From Candidatus Dormiibacterota bacterium (GTDB taxonomy: Bacteria > Vulcanimicrobiota > Vulcanimicrobiia > Vulcanimicrobiales > Vulcanimicrobiaceae), in NCBI GenBank assembly GCA_035532835.1, contig DATKQG010000023.1:1-64000 (forward strand): a DNA stretch of 64,000 nucleotides. Reading direction: 5' to 3'. The position numbers were made by a program, and so were the translations under genes. Below are positions 9,338 to 17,428 of this stretch, one piece after another. The notes below the pieces were generated by a model that was given only the letters and a program-made list of their open reading frames with translations, ran no database searches and was not told where the DNA came from. Numbering within the stretch: the stretch's first letter is position 1; every line of letters starts with the position of its first letter.

Positions 9338-9799
9338 ATGAAGGCAGCCTTGATCCTCGCACTCGTGATGACCGTAACGGCAGGCGTCGCCCCGTCGGGC
9401 GATGCGAGCGCGATAAGCGCATCGCAGGATGGATATCTCGCGACGCTTCGACTTTCTACGCATGCGATCGGCACCATACCTGCCGACACGATACTGCGAG
9501 GTCGCGCTCCGAGCGCGGCCGAGAAACCGCCCACACCGGGAGCCGACTCCGTCTACTTTTTCACGATTGAATCCGAGAGCCGCGCGGTTCCCTTCGACGC
9601 AGGCTCGCGACTCGACGTGCGGTGCCCGTTCCGACTCGATTCGTCGTTGCGATACACCCTCACGATCGCGCGCAGCGATCCGTACGTCGGCCCGATCGTC
9701 GGAACCACGAGCGATCACGTGCTGCACTTTACCTTGCCGGCGTTCACCGTTCCACCGGGAACCGAGGTTCAGGGCGAAATCGACGGCTATAGCCCCTAG
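9338..9799 (+). CDS. Secreted hypothetical protein
   Basis: 153 residues from ATG 9338. An N-terminal signal peptide (MKAALILALVMTVTAGVAPS, cleavage likely after DASA) is followed by a small, probably beta-rich domain with repeated hydrophobic-polar alternation (VYFFTIESESRAVPF, LRYTLTIARSDPYVG). No family is recognised. The stop at 9797-9799 is one base before the GTG of the CPBP protease gene, so the two are probably co-translated and may share a process. Confidence 0.65.
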   Translation: MKAALILALVMTVTAGVAPSGDASAISASQDGYLATLRLSTHAIGTIPADTILRGRAPSAAEKPPTPGADSVYFFTIESESRAVPFDAGSRLDVRCPFRLDSSLRYTLTIARSDPYVGPIVGTTSDHVLHFTLPAFTVPPGTEVQGEIDGYSP

Positions 9800-9800
9800 C

Positions 9801-10664
9801 GTGAAACGCAGCACGATCGCGGGCGCAATCACGTGGATTCTCGCGGAACTCATCATGGTCGTTTGGGATCCACACCGTTCGTGGATCGGTCCCGCGATGC
9901 TGGGCTACGTGCTGCTGCTGTGGCTCGTCGTCGCAGCGATCGTCCCTGAGGATAAGGCCGCCGAGCAATCCACGCTCGCAGCATCCGCGACCGGAGCACG
10001 CTTGTGGCTTCGCTACGGCATCGTCCTGGCAACCCTCTTCGCCGTCTTCATGGTGTACTCGGTGTGGTACGGCGGATACGTCCGCTTGCCGCGGCTGGGC
10101 GGGGTCTTGCGCGGCTACAACGCATTCTTCGGGCTCACGTTCGGGCAACCGCTATTCAATTTCACGCTATATGCCGTGCTGCCGGGAACTCTGTTATTCG
10201 CCCTGGGCATGCATCGCAATGAGGTGGGGTTAACGCGACCGGCGCCATACACGTGGAGGGCCGCTCTTCCTTGCCTCGCGTTGCCGGCGATTTTCATCGC
10301 GCTGGCTCTTTACCGTGGCACCCTTAGCCTCGGCTTTCTCGTTACGCTCGCCGTTCGCAACTTCTTCAGCAACGGATTCAGCGAGGAATTCCTCATTCGC
10401 GGGATGACGCTCTCGCATCTTCGCGCGTGTATGCGGACGCCGTGGGCGCTCTTCGCTCAGGCCGTCATCTTCTCGCTTCTTCACTATGGCGCGGTCAGCC
10501 GGCAGGAGCACGGTAACGCGATCATGATCGTCGCAAACGTTATCGCGGAGAATTTCCCAATGGCGTTTGCCCTGGGTCTGGTCGCGCTACGCACGCGCAG
10601 CCTCGCGCTGCCGACAGTGCTCCGCATCTCGTTCGACATGATGGGGAACTTTGTGGGCCTCTAA
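9801..10664 (+). CDS. CPBP-family intramembrane metalloprotease (CAAX protease-like)
   Basis: 287 residues starting at GTG 9801, immediately after the preceding stop. It is a polytopic membrane protein with about seven or eight hydrophobic segments. The family signature is present: the EExxxR motif (GFSEEFLIRGMTLSHL) and the downstream FSLLHYG motif containing the metal-ligand His. Members cleave membrane-associated peptides or prenylated substrates, and in bacteria some act in bacteriocin maturation or immunity. No substrate peptide is evident nearby other than the preceding secreted protein. Confidence 0.85.
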   Translation: MKRSTIAGAITWILAELIMVVWDPHRSWIGPAMLGYVLLLWLVVAAIVPEDKAAEQSTLAASATGARLWLRYGIVLATLFAVFMVYSVWYGGYVRLPRLGGVLRGYNAFFGLTFGQPLFNFTLYAVLPGTLLFALGMHRNEVGLTRPAPYTWRAALPCLALPAIFIALALYRGTLSLGFLVTLAVRNFFSNGFSEEFLIRGMTLSHLRACMRTPWALFAQAVIFSLLHYGAVSRQEHGNAIMIVANVIAENFPMAFALGLVALRTRSLALPTVLRISFDMMGNFVGL

Positions 10665-10676
10665 GCGAGCGCTAAG

Positions 10677-10710
10677 GAATTGCGCGTCGCCCGCCGGCGA
10701 CGCGCAATTC
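10677..10710. terminator. Shared hairpin between convergent genes
   Basis: Arms 10677-10690 and 10697-10710 are perfect 14-base complements with a 6-base loop. It lies between the CPBP protease gene (plus) and a small minus-strand gene, so it can end both transcripts. There is no T-run on either side. Confidence 0.7.
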
Positions 10711-10737
10711 GGGCCGGTTTCGCTCCAGGAGCCTGTC

Positions 10738-10896
10738 CTAGGCGAGTTTATTCAGGGTGTTTCCAACCAACGGCTCGTCGCCGTCTTGGATGCCCGTTTG
10801 GGCTTCCTTTTGCGCTTCGAGTTGCGAGGCGACGAGGGTCGGTACTGCTTTTGCGGGCGGGATTGCCGGCGACGCGTTGACGTTAGGGACGTTCAC
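10738..10896 (-). CDS. Small hypothetical protein (52 aa)
   Basis: This frame starts at GTG 10896 and ends with TAG at 10738-10740. An AAAAGGAG sequence lies 11 bases before the GTG. The peptide begins MNVPNVNASPAIPPAKAVPT and ends with a helical, Gln- and Glu-rich segment (VASQLEAQKEAQTGIQDGDE) and LVGNTLNKLA. Its codon usage is GC3-rich and it ends at a terminator. The C-terminal helix resembles small structural or motility-associated peptides, but I cannot name a family. Confidence 0.5.
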   Translation of the reverse strand: MNVPNVNASPAIPPAKAVPTLVASQLEAQKEAQTGIQDGDEPLVGNTLNKLA

Positions 10897-10913
10897 GGTA
10901 GCTATCGCTCCTT

Positions 10914-11165
10914 TTATGTTGAAGGGTTCACGTACGTCATCGGTTGGCTCGAGCAGCAAATCGAGGCAGCTGCGCCGATCTTTACGGGAACGCGCAAAAC
11001 GCCGTGTGGTACGGTAACCCAGGACATTCTTTCCGCATCGAGCTGCCCGCGCAGATCGGGATCCTCGTGAAAGTCCGCTTCCGGCAGGGAACCGTCGCGG
11101 CGAACCCGGAACGTGCCGGACCTAGCTCCGTCGATCGGACGTACCCGCCGGAAAGCATCGTTCAT
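10914..11165 (-). CDS. Possible small hypothetical protein
   Basis: An 83-codon minus-strand frame from ATG 11165 (MNDAFRRVRPIDGARSGTFR...) with fairly normal codon usage over its first 60 codons. There is no clear ribosome binding site, and the last 20 residues look non-coding. It would be divergent from the peptide-binding lipoprotein gene, whose TTG start also lies at 11165. It may equally be untranslated 5' sequence of that gene. I list it because this is otherwise a 270-base stretch with nothing assigned. Confidence 0.25.
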   Translation of the reverse strand: MNDAFRRVRPIDGARSGTFRVRRDGSLPEADFHEDPDLRGQLDAERMSWVTVPHGVLRVPVKIGAAASICCSSQPMTYVNPST

Positions 11166-12772
11166 TGCATACACGCCCATTGCTTGCCGTAGCGCTTGCG
11201 CTTCTTTTCCTGGCCTCGTGCGCGCGCCCGGCGACGCTCACCGATACGCTGATCATCGACCAACAGCGCGAGCCGATGTCGCTCAACGCCGCGCTCGAAA
11301 ACGGCGCATCTTCGACCGAACTCGGACTCTTGCTCTTCAACTACCTCGTGAAGTTCAACGATCGCGGGCGACTGGTCGGCGACATCGCCACGACGGTACC
11401 GACGCTGGCAAACGGCGGCATCAGCAGCGACGGTAAAACCATCACCTATCATCTGCGCGCCGGCGTGCGCTTTGCCGACGGCATCCCGCTCACCGCGCGG
11501 GATTGCGTTTACTCGATCGATGCGATCCTCAACCCCGCCAACAACGTGCAGAGCCGCTACGGCTACGATCGCATCGCCCGCGCCGACGCCCCGAGCGCCA
11601 CCACGCTGGTGTTGCATCTGCGCGAGCCGTTCGCGCCGCTCATCACGCTCGTCCTCGCGCCGCAGGGCTATCCGATTTTGCCCGCGCACCTGCTCGCGTC
11701 AAAACCGAACTTTAACCACATCGCCTTCGACGACGCTCCCATCGGCGGCGGCCCGTACGTCGTTGCCCATTGGTACCATGGCGACCGCATAGAGCTCACG
11801 GCGAATCCCCACTACTTCCGCGGCGTGCCCTCCATCAAACACGTCACGATTCGCTTCGTCTCCGATTCCAGTACCGCGGTGAACCAGCTCCACACGGGCG
11901 AAGCGAACGGCCTGTTCAACGACCTCGACATGGGCAACGTGCCGTTGATCGCCGCGATTCCGCAGATGCGCCTTCTGCGCACGCCGGTCAATGCCGTCGG
12001 CTCGCTCATCTACAACACGCAAGATCCGATCACCGGCGACCCGCGCGTGCGACGCGCCCTGACGCAGGCGATCGATATCCCCTCGCTCATCGCGAAGGCG
12101 TATCGCGGCGCGGTCGATGCGACCGACGCCGGACGCGGGCTCTTCGAATGGGCCTACGATCCCCGCGCGCCGCTTACCGCGCCGTACGATCCGGCAGCGG
12201 CCCGCGCGCTGATGCGCTCCGCCGGATGGCGTACGGGCAGCGGCGGCATCCGCACCAAAAACGGCAAGCGGCTCACCGTGCTCATGCTGATCCAAGCCAA
12301 TACGCCGGGCGATGAAATCATCGGCAGCGCCATACAGCAGGCGGAGCGCGCCATCGGGGTAGACCTCTCGCTCAAAGCGTACGAGGTGACGCAGTTCGCC
12401 GCTCCCGCCCAGAGCGGCGGCCCCATCTACGGCGGCAAGTTCCAAATGGCGCTCTATCCGTTCGTCAACGGCGACGATCCCGACGTCACCGACCAGTTCG
12501 GCTGCGCCAACATTCCGCCGAACGGCTACAACAAGCCACGCTATTGCGATCCGGCGCTCGATGCGCTCATGAAAGCCGCGCGCACCACCTACGATCCCGC
12601 TCGCCGTCTCGCGCTCTACGCCCGCATCCAAGAACGTCTATCGCGCGCGCTGCCGATGGTCTTGCTCTATCAACGCCGCGAGATCGATGCATTCTCCAGC
12701 CGCATTCACGGGCCAACCGGCTCGGTGAGCAGCGTCCTATGGAACGCCGGATCCTGGACGATGTCGCGGTAG
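11165..12772 (+). CDS. Peptide/oligopeptide ABC-type substrate-binding lipoprotein (SBP_bac_5)
   Basis: 535 residues. The lipoprotein signal is MHTRPLLAVALALLFLAS followed by lipobox Cys19. The solute-binding family 5 fold is clear from DTLIIDQQREPMSLNAAL, the ITYHLRAGVRFADGIPLTAR motif, and C-terminal DALMKAARTTYDPARRLALY and RLSRALPMVLLYQRREIDAF. Such proteins deliver peptides or other solutes to Dpp/Opp-type permeases. The start is TTG 11165, supported by GGAAAG nine bases upstream; no ATG or GTG fits. No permease or ATPase genes are adjacent, so it is an orphan receptor here. Confidence 0.88.
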   Translation: MHTRPLLAVALALLFLASCARPATLTDTLIIDQQREPMSLNAALENGASSTELGLLLFNYLVKFNDRGRLVGDIATTVPTLANGGISSDGKTITYHLRAGVRFADGIPLTARDCVYSIDAILNPANNVQSRYGYDRIARADAPSATTLVLHLREPFAPLITLVLAPQGYPILPAHLLASKPNFNHIAFDDAPIGGGPYVVAHWYHGDRIELTANPHYFRGVPSIKHVTIRFVSDSSTAVNQLHTGEANGLFNDLDMGNVPLIAAIPQMRLLRTPVNAVGSLIYNTQDPITGDPRVRRALTQAIDIPSLIAKAYRGAVDATDAGRGLFEWAYDPRAPLTAPYDPAAARALMRSAGWRTGSGGIRTKNGKRLTVLMLIQANTPGDEIIGSAIQQAERAIGVDLSLKAYEVTQFAAPAQSGGPIYGGKFQMALYPFVNGDDPDVTDQFGCANIPPNGYNKPRYCDPALDALMKAARTTYDPARRLALYARIQERLSRALPMVLLYQRREIDAFSSRIHGPTGSVSSVLWNAGSWTMSR

Positions 12773-12830
12773 CTCGTTCCCGACGCCGCCGATGCCGGCG
12801 TTATCCAATACGTTAATGAAGGCCCCGTTC

Positions 12831-12856
12831 GCTCTACGCATTGGACAATGCGTAGA
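12831..12856. terminator. 12-bp perfect hairpin between peptide-binding protein and amt genes
   Basis: Arms 12831-12842 and 12845-12856 are perfect complements with only two bases between them. The hairpin is 58 bases after the preceding stop and 60 bases before the amt start. It could terminate the upstream transcript or serve as a dyad operator for nitrogen-responsive control of amt; the sequence does not decide. No T-run follows. Confidence 0.5.
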
Positions 12857-12916
12857 GTGCCCCTAACCGCCTATGATGATCCGCACACCTACACCAAATC
12901 CAGGCGAGGGGCTTTT

Positions 12917-14305
12917 ATGGTTTTACTTGCTGATCTCAACCCATATCTCGAAGCACCCAAATGGTTGAACTCGGGCGATACGGCGTGGCAATTGACGGCC
13001 GCCACGTTCGTCGGGTTGCAGAGCATCCCGGGACTGGCGATTCTCTATGCCGGTCTGGTCAAGAAGAAATGGGCGCTGAACTCCGCGCTCATGGTTTTCT
13101 ACGCGTTCGCTTCCGTGTTGATCGTGTGGTCGCTCGTGGGTTACAACATGAGCTTCGGCAACCCGATGAAACTTGGCCCCGGCATTCTCTCTGCCTTCCT
13201 GGGCATGCCCGGACCGGCGCTCTCGGCGACGTCGGAGCTCGCACAAGCAACCATACCGCTCGCCGCGGGTGCTATGCCCGAACTGCATTTCTCCGGCGCG
13301 GTGATGGTCTTCTTTCAATTCGTCTTTGCGGCGATTACACCGATCTTGATTGCGGGCTCGGTGCTGGGGCGCATGAACTTCAAGGCGTGGATGATCTTCG
13401 TTCCGGTGTGGAGCGTAATCGTCTACTCCATCGGCGCGTTTTCGATGTGGGGCGGCGGGTGGCTCGCGCAACTCGGTGCTGTCGACTATTCGGGAGGCTA
13501 CGTCATTCACTTGGCTGCCGGCGTTTCGGGATTCGTCGCGGCTGCCGTGGTTGGGCCTCGTCTGCTCGCAGATCAGCGTGATTTCCAGCCGAACAACCTC
13601 ATCATGGCGTTTGCCGGAGCCGGCATCCTGTGGCTCGGATGGAACGGCTTCAACGGCGGCGATCCGTTCTTTGCGAACTCGGACGCCGGGGCTGCCGTGC
13701 TCAATACCAACATCGCGACGGCGACGGCACTCTTAGTGTGGCTCGTCGCGGATATGTTCGCGACCGGCAAGCCGAACGCGGTTTCGATGATCAACGGCAT
13801 GATCGCCGGCCTCGTCGCGATCACGCCGGCCGCCGGTTTCGTGAACGGCTACGGCGCCATTGCCGTCGGCGCGGCGACGATCATTCCATGGCTCACGCTC
13901 AATTATCTCAGCCGCTGGTCCGTGATGAAAAAGGTCGACGATACGTTCTCCGTGCTGCACACGCACGGCGTCGCCGGCCTAGTGGGCGGCCTCATGGCCG
14001 GTATAGTGGCCGATCCGAAGATGCTCGAGTACTTTGCTAACAAAGCCGTCAAGGGCTCCTCGGACGTCTCGGTGACCGGCTGGTACTATGGAAACTTCGC
14101 GCAGTTCGTGCATCAAGCCGAAGCGGCAGCCTTCATCATCGTGCTCAATATCGTGGGCACGTATGTGTTGCTCAAACTGATCTCTCTCGTCGTGCCGCTG
14201 CGCGCGACCGAAGATCATATGGAAGCCGGCGATCTCGCGATCCACGGCGTCGACCCCATCCCGGGCTTCGGGACCTCGGGCGGACCGGTGAACTCGCACG
14301 CATGA
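12917..14305 (+). CDS. amt: Ammonium transporter (Amt family)
   Basis: 462 residues, about eleven membrane segments, typical Amt length. Family landmarks are GLAILYAGLVKKKWALNSAL, the pore region FAAITPILIAGSVLGRMNFK, YSGGYVIHLAAGVSGFVAAA containing the first pore His, NGMIAGLVAITPAAGFVNGY, and VLHTHGVAGLVGGLMAGIVA containing the second pore His. It conducts ammonium or ammonia across the inner membrane. I start at ATG 12917 because GAGGGG at 12906-12911 is ideally placed; a longer N-terminus from 12848 would run through the hairpin. It overlaps the following porin gene by ATGA. No PII (glnK) gene is next to it, which is unusual for amtB. Confidence 0.93.
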   Translation: MVLLADLNPYLEAPKWLNSGDTAWQLTAATFVGLQSIPGLAILYAGLVKKKWALNSALMVFYAFASVLIVWSLVGYNMSFGNPMKLGPGILSAFLGMPGPALSATSELAQATIPLAAGAMPELHFSGAVMVFFQFVFAAITPILIAGSVLGRMNFKAWMIFVPVWSVIVYSIGAFSMWGGGWLAQLGAVDYSGGYVIHLAAGVSGFVAAAVVGPRLLADQRDFQPNNLIMAFAGAGILWLGWNGFNGGDPFFANSDAGAAVLNTNIATATALLVWLVADMFATGKPNAVSMINGMIAGLVAITPAAGFVNGYGAIAVGAATIIPWLTLNYLSRWSVMKKVDDTFSVLHTHGVAGLVGGLMAGIVADPKMLEYFANKAVKGSSDVSVTGWYYGNFAQFVHQAEAAAFIIVLNIVGTYVLLKLISLVVPLRATEDHMEAGDLAIHGVDPIPGFGTSGGPVNSHA

Positions 14306-15510
14306 AACAGGGACATACGCTACAAGCCCTCTTGATTGCCGCGACGATCGCCGCAATCGGCCTCACCGGAAACCAGGAGGCGTCCGCGCAGACGCCTCCT
14401 GCGACCGCCACCCCTGCGGCCTCGGCCTCTCCAATGCCGGCGCCCACTCCGTTCGCTTCCGGAACTATTGGCGGAGTGCTCTATCTCTACGGCATCCAAA
14501 GCTACGCACCGAACGCAACCGGCGCGCTCGACACGGCCACCGGCGCAGACCGGCAGGGGCGTGACGACACGAGCGACATGCTCGTCAATGCCGCCTATAC
14601 GTCGGGGCTTTTCAAGGCCTCTATCACCGGGGGCGGATATAGCTTCCCGACCATCGGGCAAGCCATCAATCCGACATTCCAAGCCTGTACGGGAAACGCG
14701 TGCGTCAACACCAACGCATACTCGGCCGTGCCCCTCGCGTCGATCGCCTACACCTCCAAAGATCAGCACCTTACCGTGATCGCCGGTAAGCTCGGGACGA
14801 TGCTGGGAGCCGAGGGAATCTTCACGTATCAGAACGTGAACGTCCAGCGCGGCCTTGCATGGGCGCTCGAACCGGTCATCAGTCGCGGCGTCCACGTCGG
14901 ATATACCAACGGACCGTGGAGCGTTGCGCTCGAGGATAACGACGGGTACTACTCCGGCTCGCACCGCGCGATCGAATACTCGTTCGGCTGGGCTCCATCG
15001 AGCACAACGTCGCTCACCTTCGCCGGCATCAATCCCGGCGGAAACACGCCCGGCAATCCGACGGCCGGCATCGCAAACAAGAGCGAGTACAACCTGATGT
15101 ACGCGCACACGGCCGGGAAGTGGCAGTTCTCGCCGTACGTGCTCTGGGTAACCTCGCCGTCATCCGCGGCGCTCGGATATGCGACGTCGGAATCTGCCTG
15201 GGCGGCATCGCTACTCGGTTCGTACACCTTCTCATCCCAGTATTCGCTCGGATTCCGCATCGAAAACGTTTCGAATAGGAGCAGTACAAGCGATGCGGGC
15301 CTCAACGCGGACCTGATCGGATACGGGCCCGGAAGCGGAGCGACGACCTTTACGCTCACGCCCACATACAAATTCGCAACCTACGGGATAGCGCGGATCG
15401 AGTTCTCACACGTCGGGTTGCGCAACGCTCTTCCGGGCGTCGCCTTCGGTCCGGCGGGCACGGCAACCACGCAGAATCGCATCGGCATCGAACTCGGCGT
15501 TATGCGGTAG
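14302..15510 (+). CDS. BBP2/OmpL-like outer-membrane porin
   Basis: 402 residues. A signal peptide (cleavage near EASA) and a short Pro/Ala/Thr linker are followed by a beta-barrel region with repeated short amphipathic strands. It resembles the beta-barrel porin-2 family (SGTIGGVLYLYGIQ, ITGGGYSFPTIGQAI, IAGKLGTMLGAEGIFTYQNV, RGVHVGYTNGPWSVALEDND). The last residues are a strand ending in Arg. Translation is coupled to amt by ATGA at 14302-14305. That coupling suggests it passes ammonium or a nitrogenous solute across the outer membrane to the transporter; the substrate is inferred from context only. Confidence 0.82.
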   Translation: MKQGHTLQALLIAATIAAIGLTGNQEASAQTPPATATPAASASPMPAPTPFASGTIGGVLYLYGIQSYAPNATGALDTATGADRQGRDDTSDMLVNAAYTSGLFKASITGGGYSFPTIGQAINPTFQACTGNACVNTNAYSAVPLASIAYTSKDQHLTVIAGKLGTMLGAEGIFTYQNVNVQRGLAWALEPVISRGVHVGYTNGPWSVALEDNDGYYSGSHRAIEYSFGWAPSSTTSLTFAGINPGGNTPGNPTAGIANKSEYNLMYAHTAGKWQFSPYVLWVTSPSSAALGYATSESAWAASLLGSYTFSSQYSLGFRIENVSNRSSTSDAGLNADLIGYGPGSGATTFTLTPTYKFATYGIARIEFSHVGLRNALPGVAFGPAGTATTQNRIGIELGVMR

Positions 15511-15553
15511 CCGCGCGAGTGCGATCGATTTCGGTCAATATCCGCCGCAAGGG

Positions 15554-15582
15554 TTGACGGGACTGGTACGCGGTGGTATGGT
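15554..15582 (+). promoter_or_regulatory. Sigma70-like promoter of the ilv operon
   Basis: TTGACG at 15554-15559 and TATGGT at 15577-15582 are separated by exactly 17 bases. The predicted transcription start is at 15589-15590, where the leader-peptide ATG begins, so the leader mRNA would be leaderless. Confidence 0.7.
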
Positions 15583-15589
15583 ACCCGAA

Positions 15590-15673
15590 ATGTTCGCCCA
15601 CAATCTCGTTCTCGTCGTCGTCATTCTTATTAGCCGCTCCGCAACGGATCGGTATGGGTTGGCTACTGCGTAG
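15590..15673 (+). CDS. ilv operon leader peptide (27 aa)
   Basis: ATG 15590 opens a 27-codon frame ending at TAG 15671-15673. Codons 6-14 (15605-15631) are nine consecutive branched-chain codons, LVLVVVILI, the hallmark of ilv attenuator peptides. An in-frame ATG at 15578 lies inside the -10 box and so would not be transcribed. There is no Shine-Dalgarno sequence before 15590, and the predicted transcription start coincides with the ATG. Stalling here when Leu, Ile or Val tRNA is uncharged should favour the antiterminator described at 15645-15712. Confidence 0.85.
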   Translation: MFAHNLVLVVVILISRSATDRYGLATA

Positions 15674-15712
15674 AGAACGAAACTCAAGTGCAGAAGAGCC
15701 CCCGCCGATCCG
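15645..15712 (+). promoter_or_regulatory. Antiterminator of the ilv attenuator
   Basis: Bases 15645-15653 pair with 15704-15712, 15656-15658 with 15701-15703, and 15661-15664 with 15697-15700, separated by two 2-base bulges. This 16-pair structure uses the 5' arm and loop of the terminator, so the two are mutually exclusive. Its 5' strand is inside the leader-peptide frame, 13 bases after the run of branched-chain codons. A stalled ribosome leaves it free, and one that reaches the stop at 15671 covers or disrupts it. Confidence 0.75.
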
Positions 15713-15732
15713 GCGGGGGCTCTTCTTTTTTT
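15692..15732 (+). terminator. Intrinsic terminator of the ilv attenuator
   Basis: Arms 15692-15707 and 15711-15726 form a perfect 16-bp, GC-rich stem with a 3-base loop (ATC). They are followed by a T-run to 15732. The T-run leads directly into the GGAG ribosome binding site (15733-15736) of ilvB. It is a textbook Rho-independent terminator in the leader. Confidence 0.93.
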
Positions 15733-15742
15733 GGAGACCACC

Positions 15743-17428
15743 ATGGAACGAAGACGTACCGGAGCCGATCTGGTCGTGGATATTCTCGAAAGCGAAGGGA
15801 TAGAAACCGTTTTCGGATATCCGGGGGGCGCGATCATGCCCTTGCACGACGCCCTCTTTGGGCATCGCGTGCGGCACGTTCTCGTGCGTCACGAAGCGGC
15901 GGCCGCGTTCGCCGCGAGCGCCTATGCTCGCACGACCGGAAAGGTCGGCGTCTGCGTCGCCACCTCGGGCCCGGGAGCAACGAACCTCGTCACGGGAATC
16001 GCCGACGCGATGCTCGACAACGTGCCCATCGTCGCGATCACCGGCCAGGTCAAGAGCACGTTGATGGGCACCGACGCCTTTCAGGAGATCGACATCGCTT
16101 CGATCACGCATTGCGTTACCAAGCGCAACGTCGTCGTCCGCTCGGTCGACGAACTGGAGAACGCGCTGCAGCGCGCATTCCGCCTCGCCCGCGGCCCGCG
16201 GCCGGGCCCCGTTCTCGTCGATATCCCCTCCGACGTTCTCAAGGCCTTCCGCTCCGAAGACGCCCCTGCGCCGGAGATCCTCGCCGCCGCGCCCCACCCG
16301 AAGGCGAGTACGCGTTCGATCGATGAGACGATCGACGCCCTTCTGAGAGCCCAGCGCCCCGTCGTCATCGTCGGCGGCGGCGCGCGATGGTCGCGCGCAA
16401 CCGCAGAATACCGCGCGTTCATGGCGCTTTTGGGCGCCCCTCACGTCGCAACGCTCCACGGCCTCGGCTGCGCCGACCCCGCCGACGCATCCTTTCTCGG
16501 GATGCTCGGCATGCATGGGTGGACCGCCGCGAATCGCGCCGTAGCAAAAGCCGACGTCATCGTCGCGCTGGGCATGCGCTTCGACGACCGCGTCACGGGC
16601 AATCCCGCAACATTCGCACCGCGGGCGACGACGATCGTGCACGCCGACATCGATGCGAGCGAGTTCGGCAAGATCGTCACGCCGCACATCACGCTCCACG
16701 GCGATTTAAAGCAGACGCTCGGCGCGCTCACCGCGGCGTTGCGACGCGGGGCGATGCCCTCGTTTGCGGCGTGGCGCAGGCGAGCCGCGGCCCTCGGTGG
16801 CCCGTTACCGCGCGACCCGTCACCCAACGGACTGCTCGCAACCGATGCGCTCGACGCATTCTTCGCGGCCGTCCCGCGCAACGCGATCGTGGCGACCGAC
16901 GTGGGCCAGCATCAAATGTGGGCCGCGCAACGCGTCCGGCCATGCGATACCGACGCTTTCGTCACTTCGGGCGGCCTCGGCACGATGGGATTCGGCCTAC
17001 CGGCGGCGATCGGCGCGGCCTTTGCGCATCCCGGACGACCCGTCTATGCGATCGTCGGCGACGGCGGTTTTCAAATGTCGCTCCCGGAACTTGCGACGAT
17101 TCGCCGCTACAATCTGCCGGTAAAAATCCTGCTCGTCGATAATCGCAACCTCGGCATGGTGCGCCAATGGCAGCAGCTCTTCTACGGCGAGCGCTACTCC
17201 GCAACGAGTCTCTGGGACAATCCCGACTTCTGTGCGATTGCCGCTGCCTACGGTATGCCGGCTTTTCGCTTGAGCGAGGGCGATCCGCTCGCGATCGCGA
17301 TGGAGCGATTCGTGCGCGCTCCCGGCGCGATGCTGCTCCACGCGGAGTGCTTCCCGCACGAAAACGTCTTCCCGATGATTCCATCGGGAACCGGCGTCGA
17401 GCACCTGATCGAGGCGATGCCGACGTGA
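15743..17428 (+). CDS. ilvB: Acetolactate synthase large (catalytic) subunit
   Basis: 561 residues. It makes 2-acetolactate or 2-aceto-2-hydroxybutyrate from pyruvate (and 2-oxobutyrate), the first common step to valine, leucine and isoleucine. ThDP enzyme motifs are present: GIETVFGYPGGAIMPLHDAL with the catalytic Glu in LVRHEAAAAFAASAYART, TSGPGATNLVTGIADAMLDN, and the C-terminal ThDP/Mg motif GDGGFQMSLPELATI followed by LLVDNRNLGMVRQWQ. It starts at ATG 15743 with GGAG six bases upstream. It is the first structural gene of the attenuated operon and shares TGATG with the next gene. Confidence 0.95.
   Translation: MERRRTGADLVVDILESEGIETVFGYPGGAIMPLHDALFGHRVRHVLVRHEAAAAFAASAYARTTGKVGVCVATSGPGATNLVTGIADAMLDNVPIVAITGQVKSTLMGTDAFQEIDIASITHCVTKRNVVVRSVDELENALQRAFRLARGPRPGPVLVDIPSDVLKAFRSEDAPAPEILAAAPHPKASTRSIDETIDALLRAQRPVVIVGGGARWSRATAEYRAFMALLGAPHVATLHGLGCADPADASFLGMLGMHGWTAANRAVAKADVIVALGMRFDDRVTGNPATFAPRATTIVHADIDASEFGKIVTPHITLHGDLKQTLGALTAALRRGAMPSFAAWRRRAAALGGPLPRDPSPNGLLATDALDAFFAAVPRNAIVATDVGQHQMWAAQRVRPCDTDAFVTSGGLGTMGFGLPAAIGAAFAHPGRPVYAIVGDGGFQMSLPELATIRRYNLPVKILLVDNRNLGMVRQWQQLFYGERYSATSLWDNPDFCAIAAAYGMPAFRLSEGDPLAIAMERFVRAPGAMLLHAECFPHENVFPMIPSGTGVEHLIEAMPT

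Noticed and set aside
9429..9800. Upstream extension of the CPBP protease frame
   Set aside because: It overlaps the secreted-protein gene in another frame and reads as Arg/Ser-rich non-coding sequence; GTG 9801 fits the coupled junction.
11699..12631. 310-codon minus-strand frame opposite the peptide-binding lipoprotein
   Set aside because: It is a shadow of a well-matched SBP_bac_5 gene, with Arg/Glu/Val-rich composition and no motifs.
15500..16699. Long minus-strand frame of 399 codons opposite ilvB
   Set aside because: The plus strand encodes an unmistakable acetolactate synthase. The antisense frame is Arg/Asp-rich low-complexity shadow, common at this GC content.
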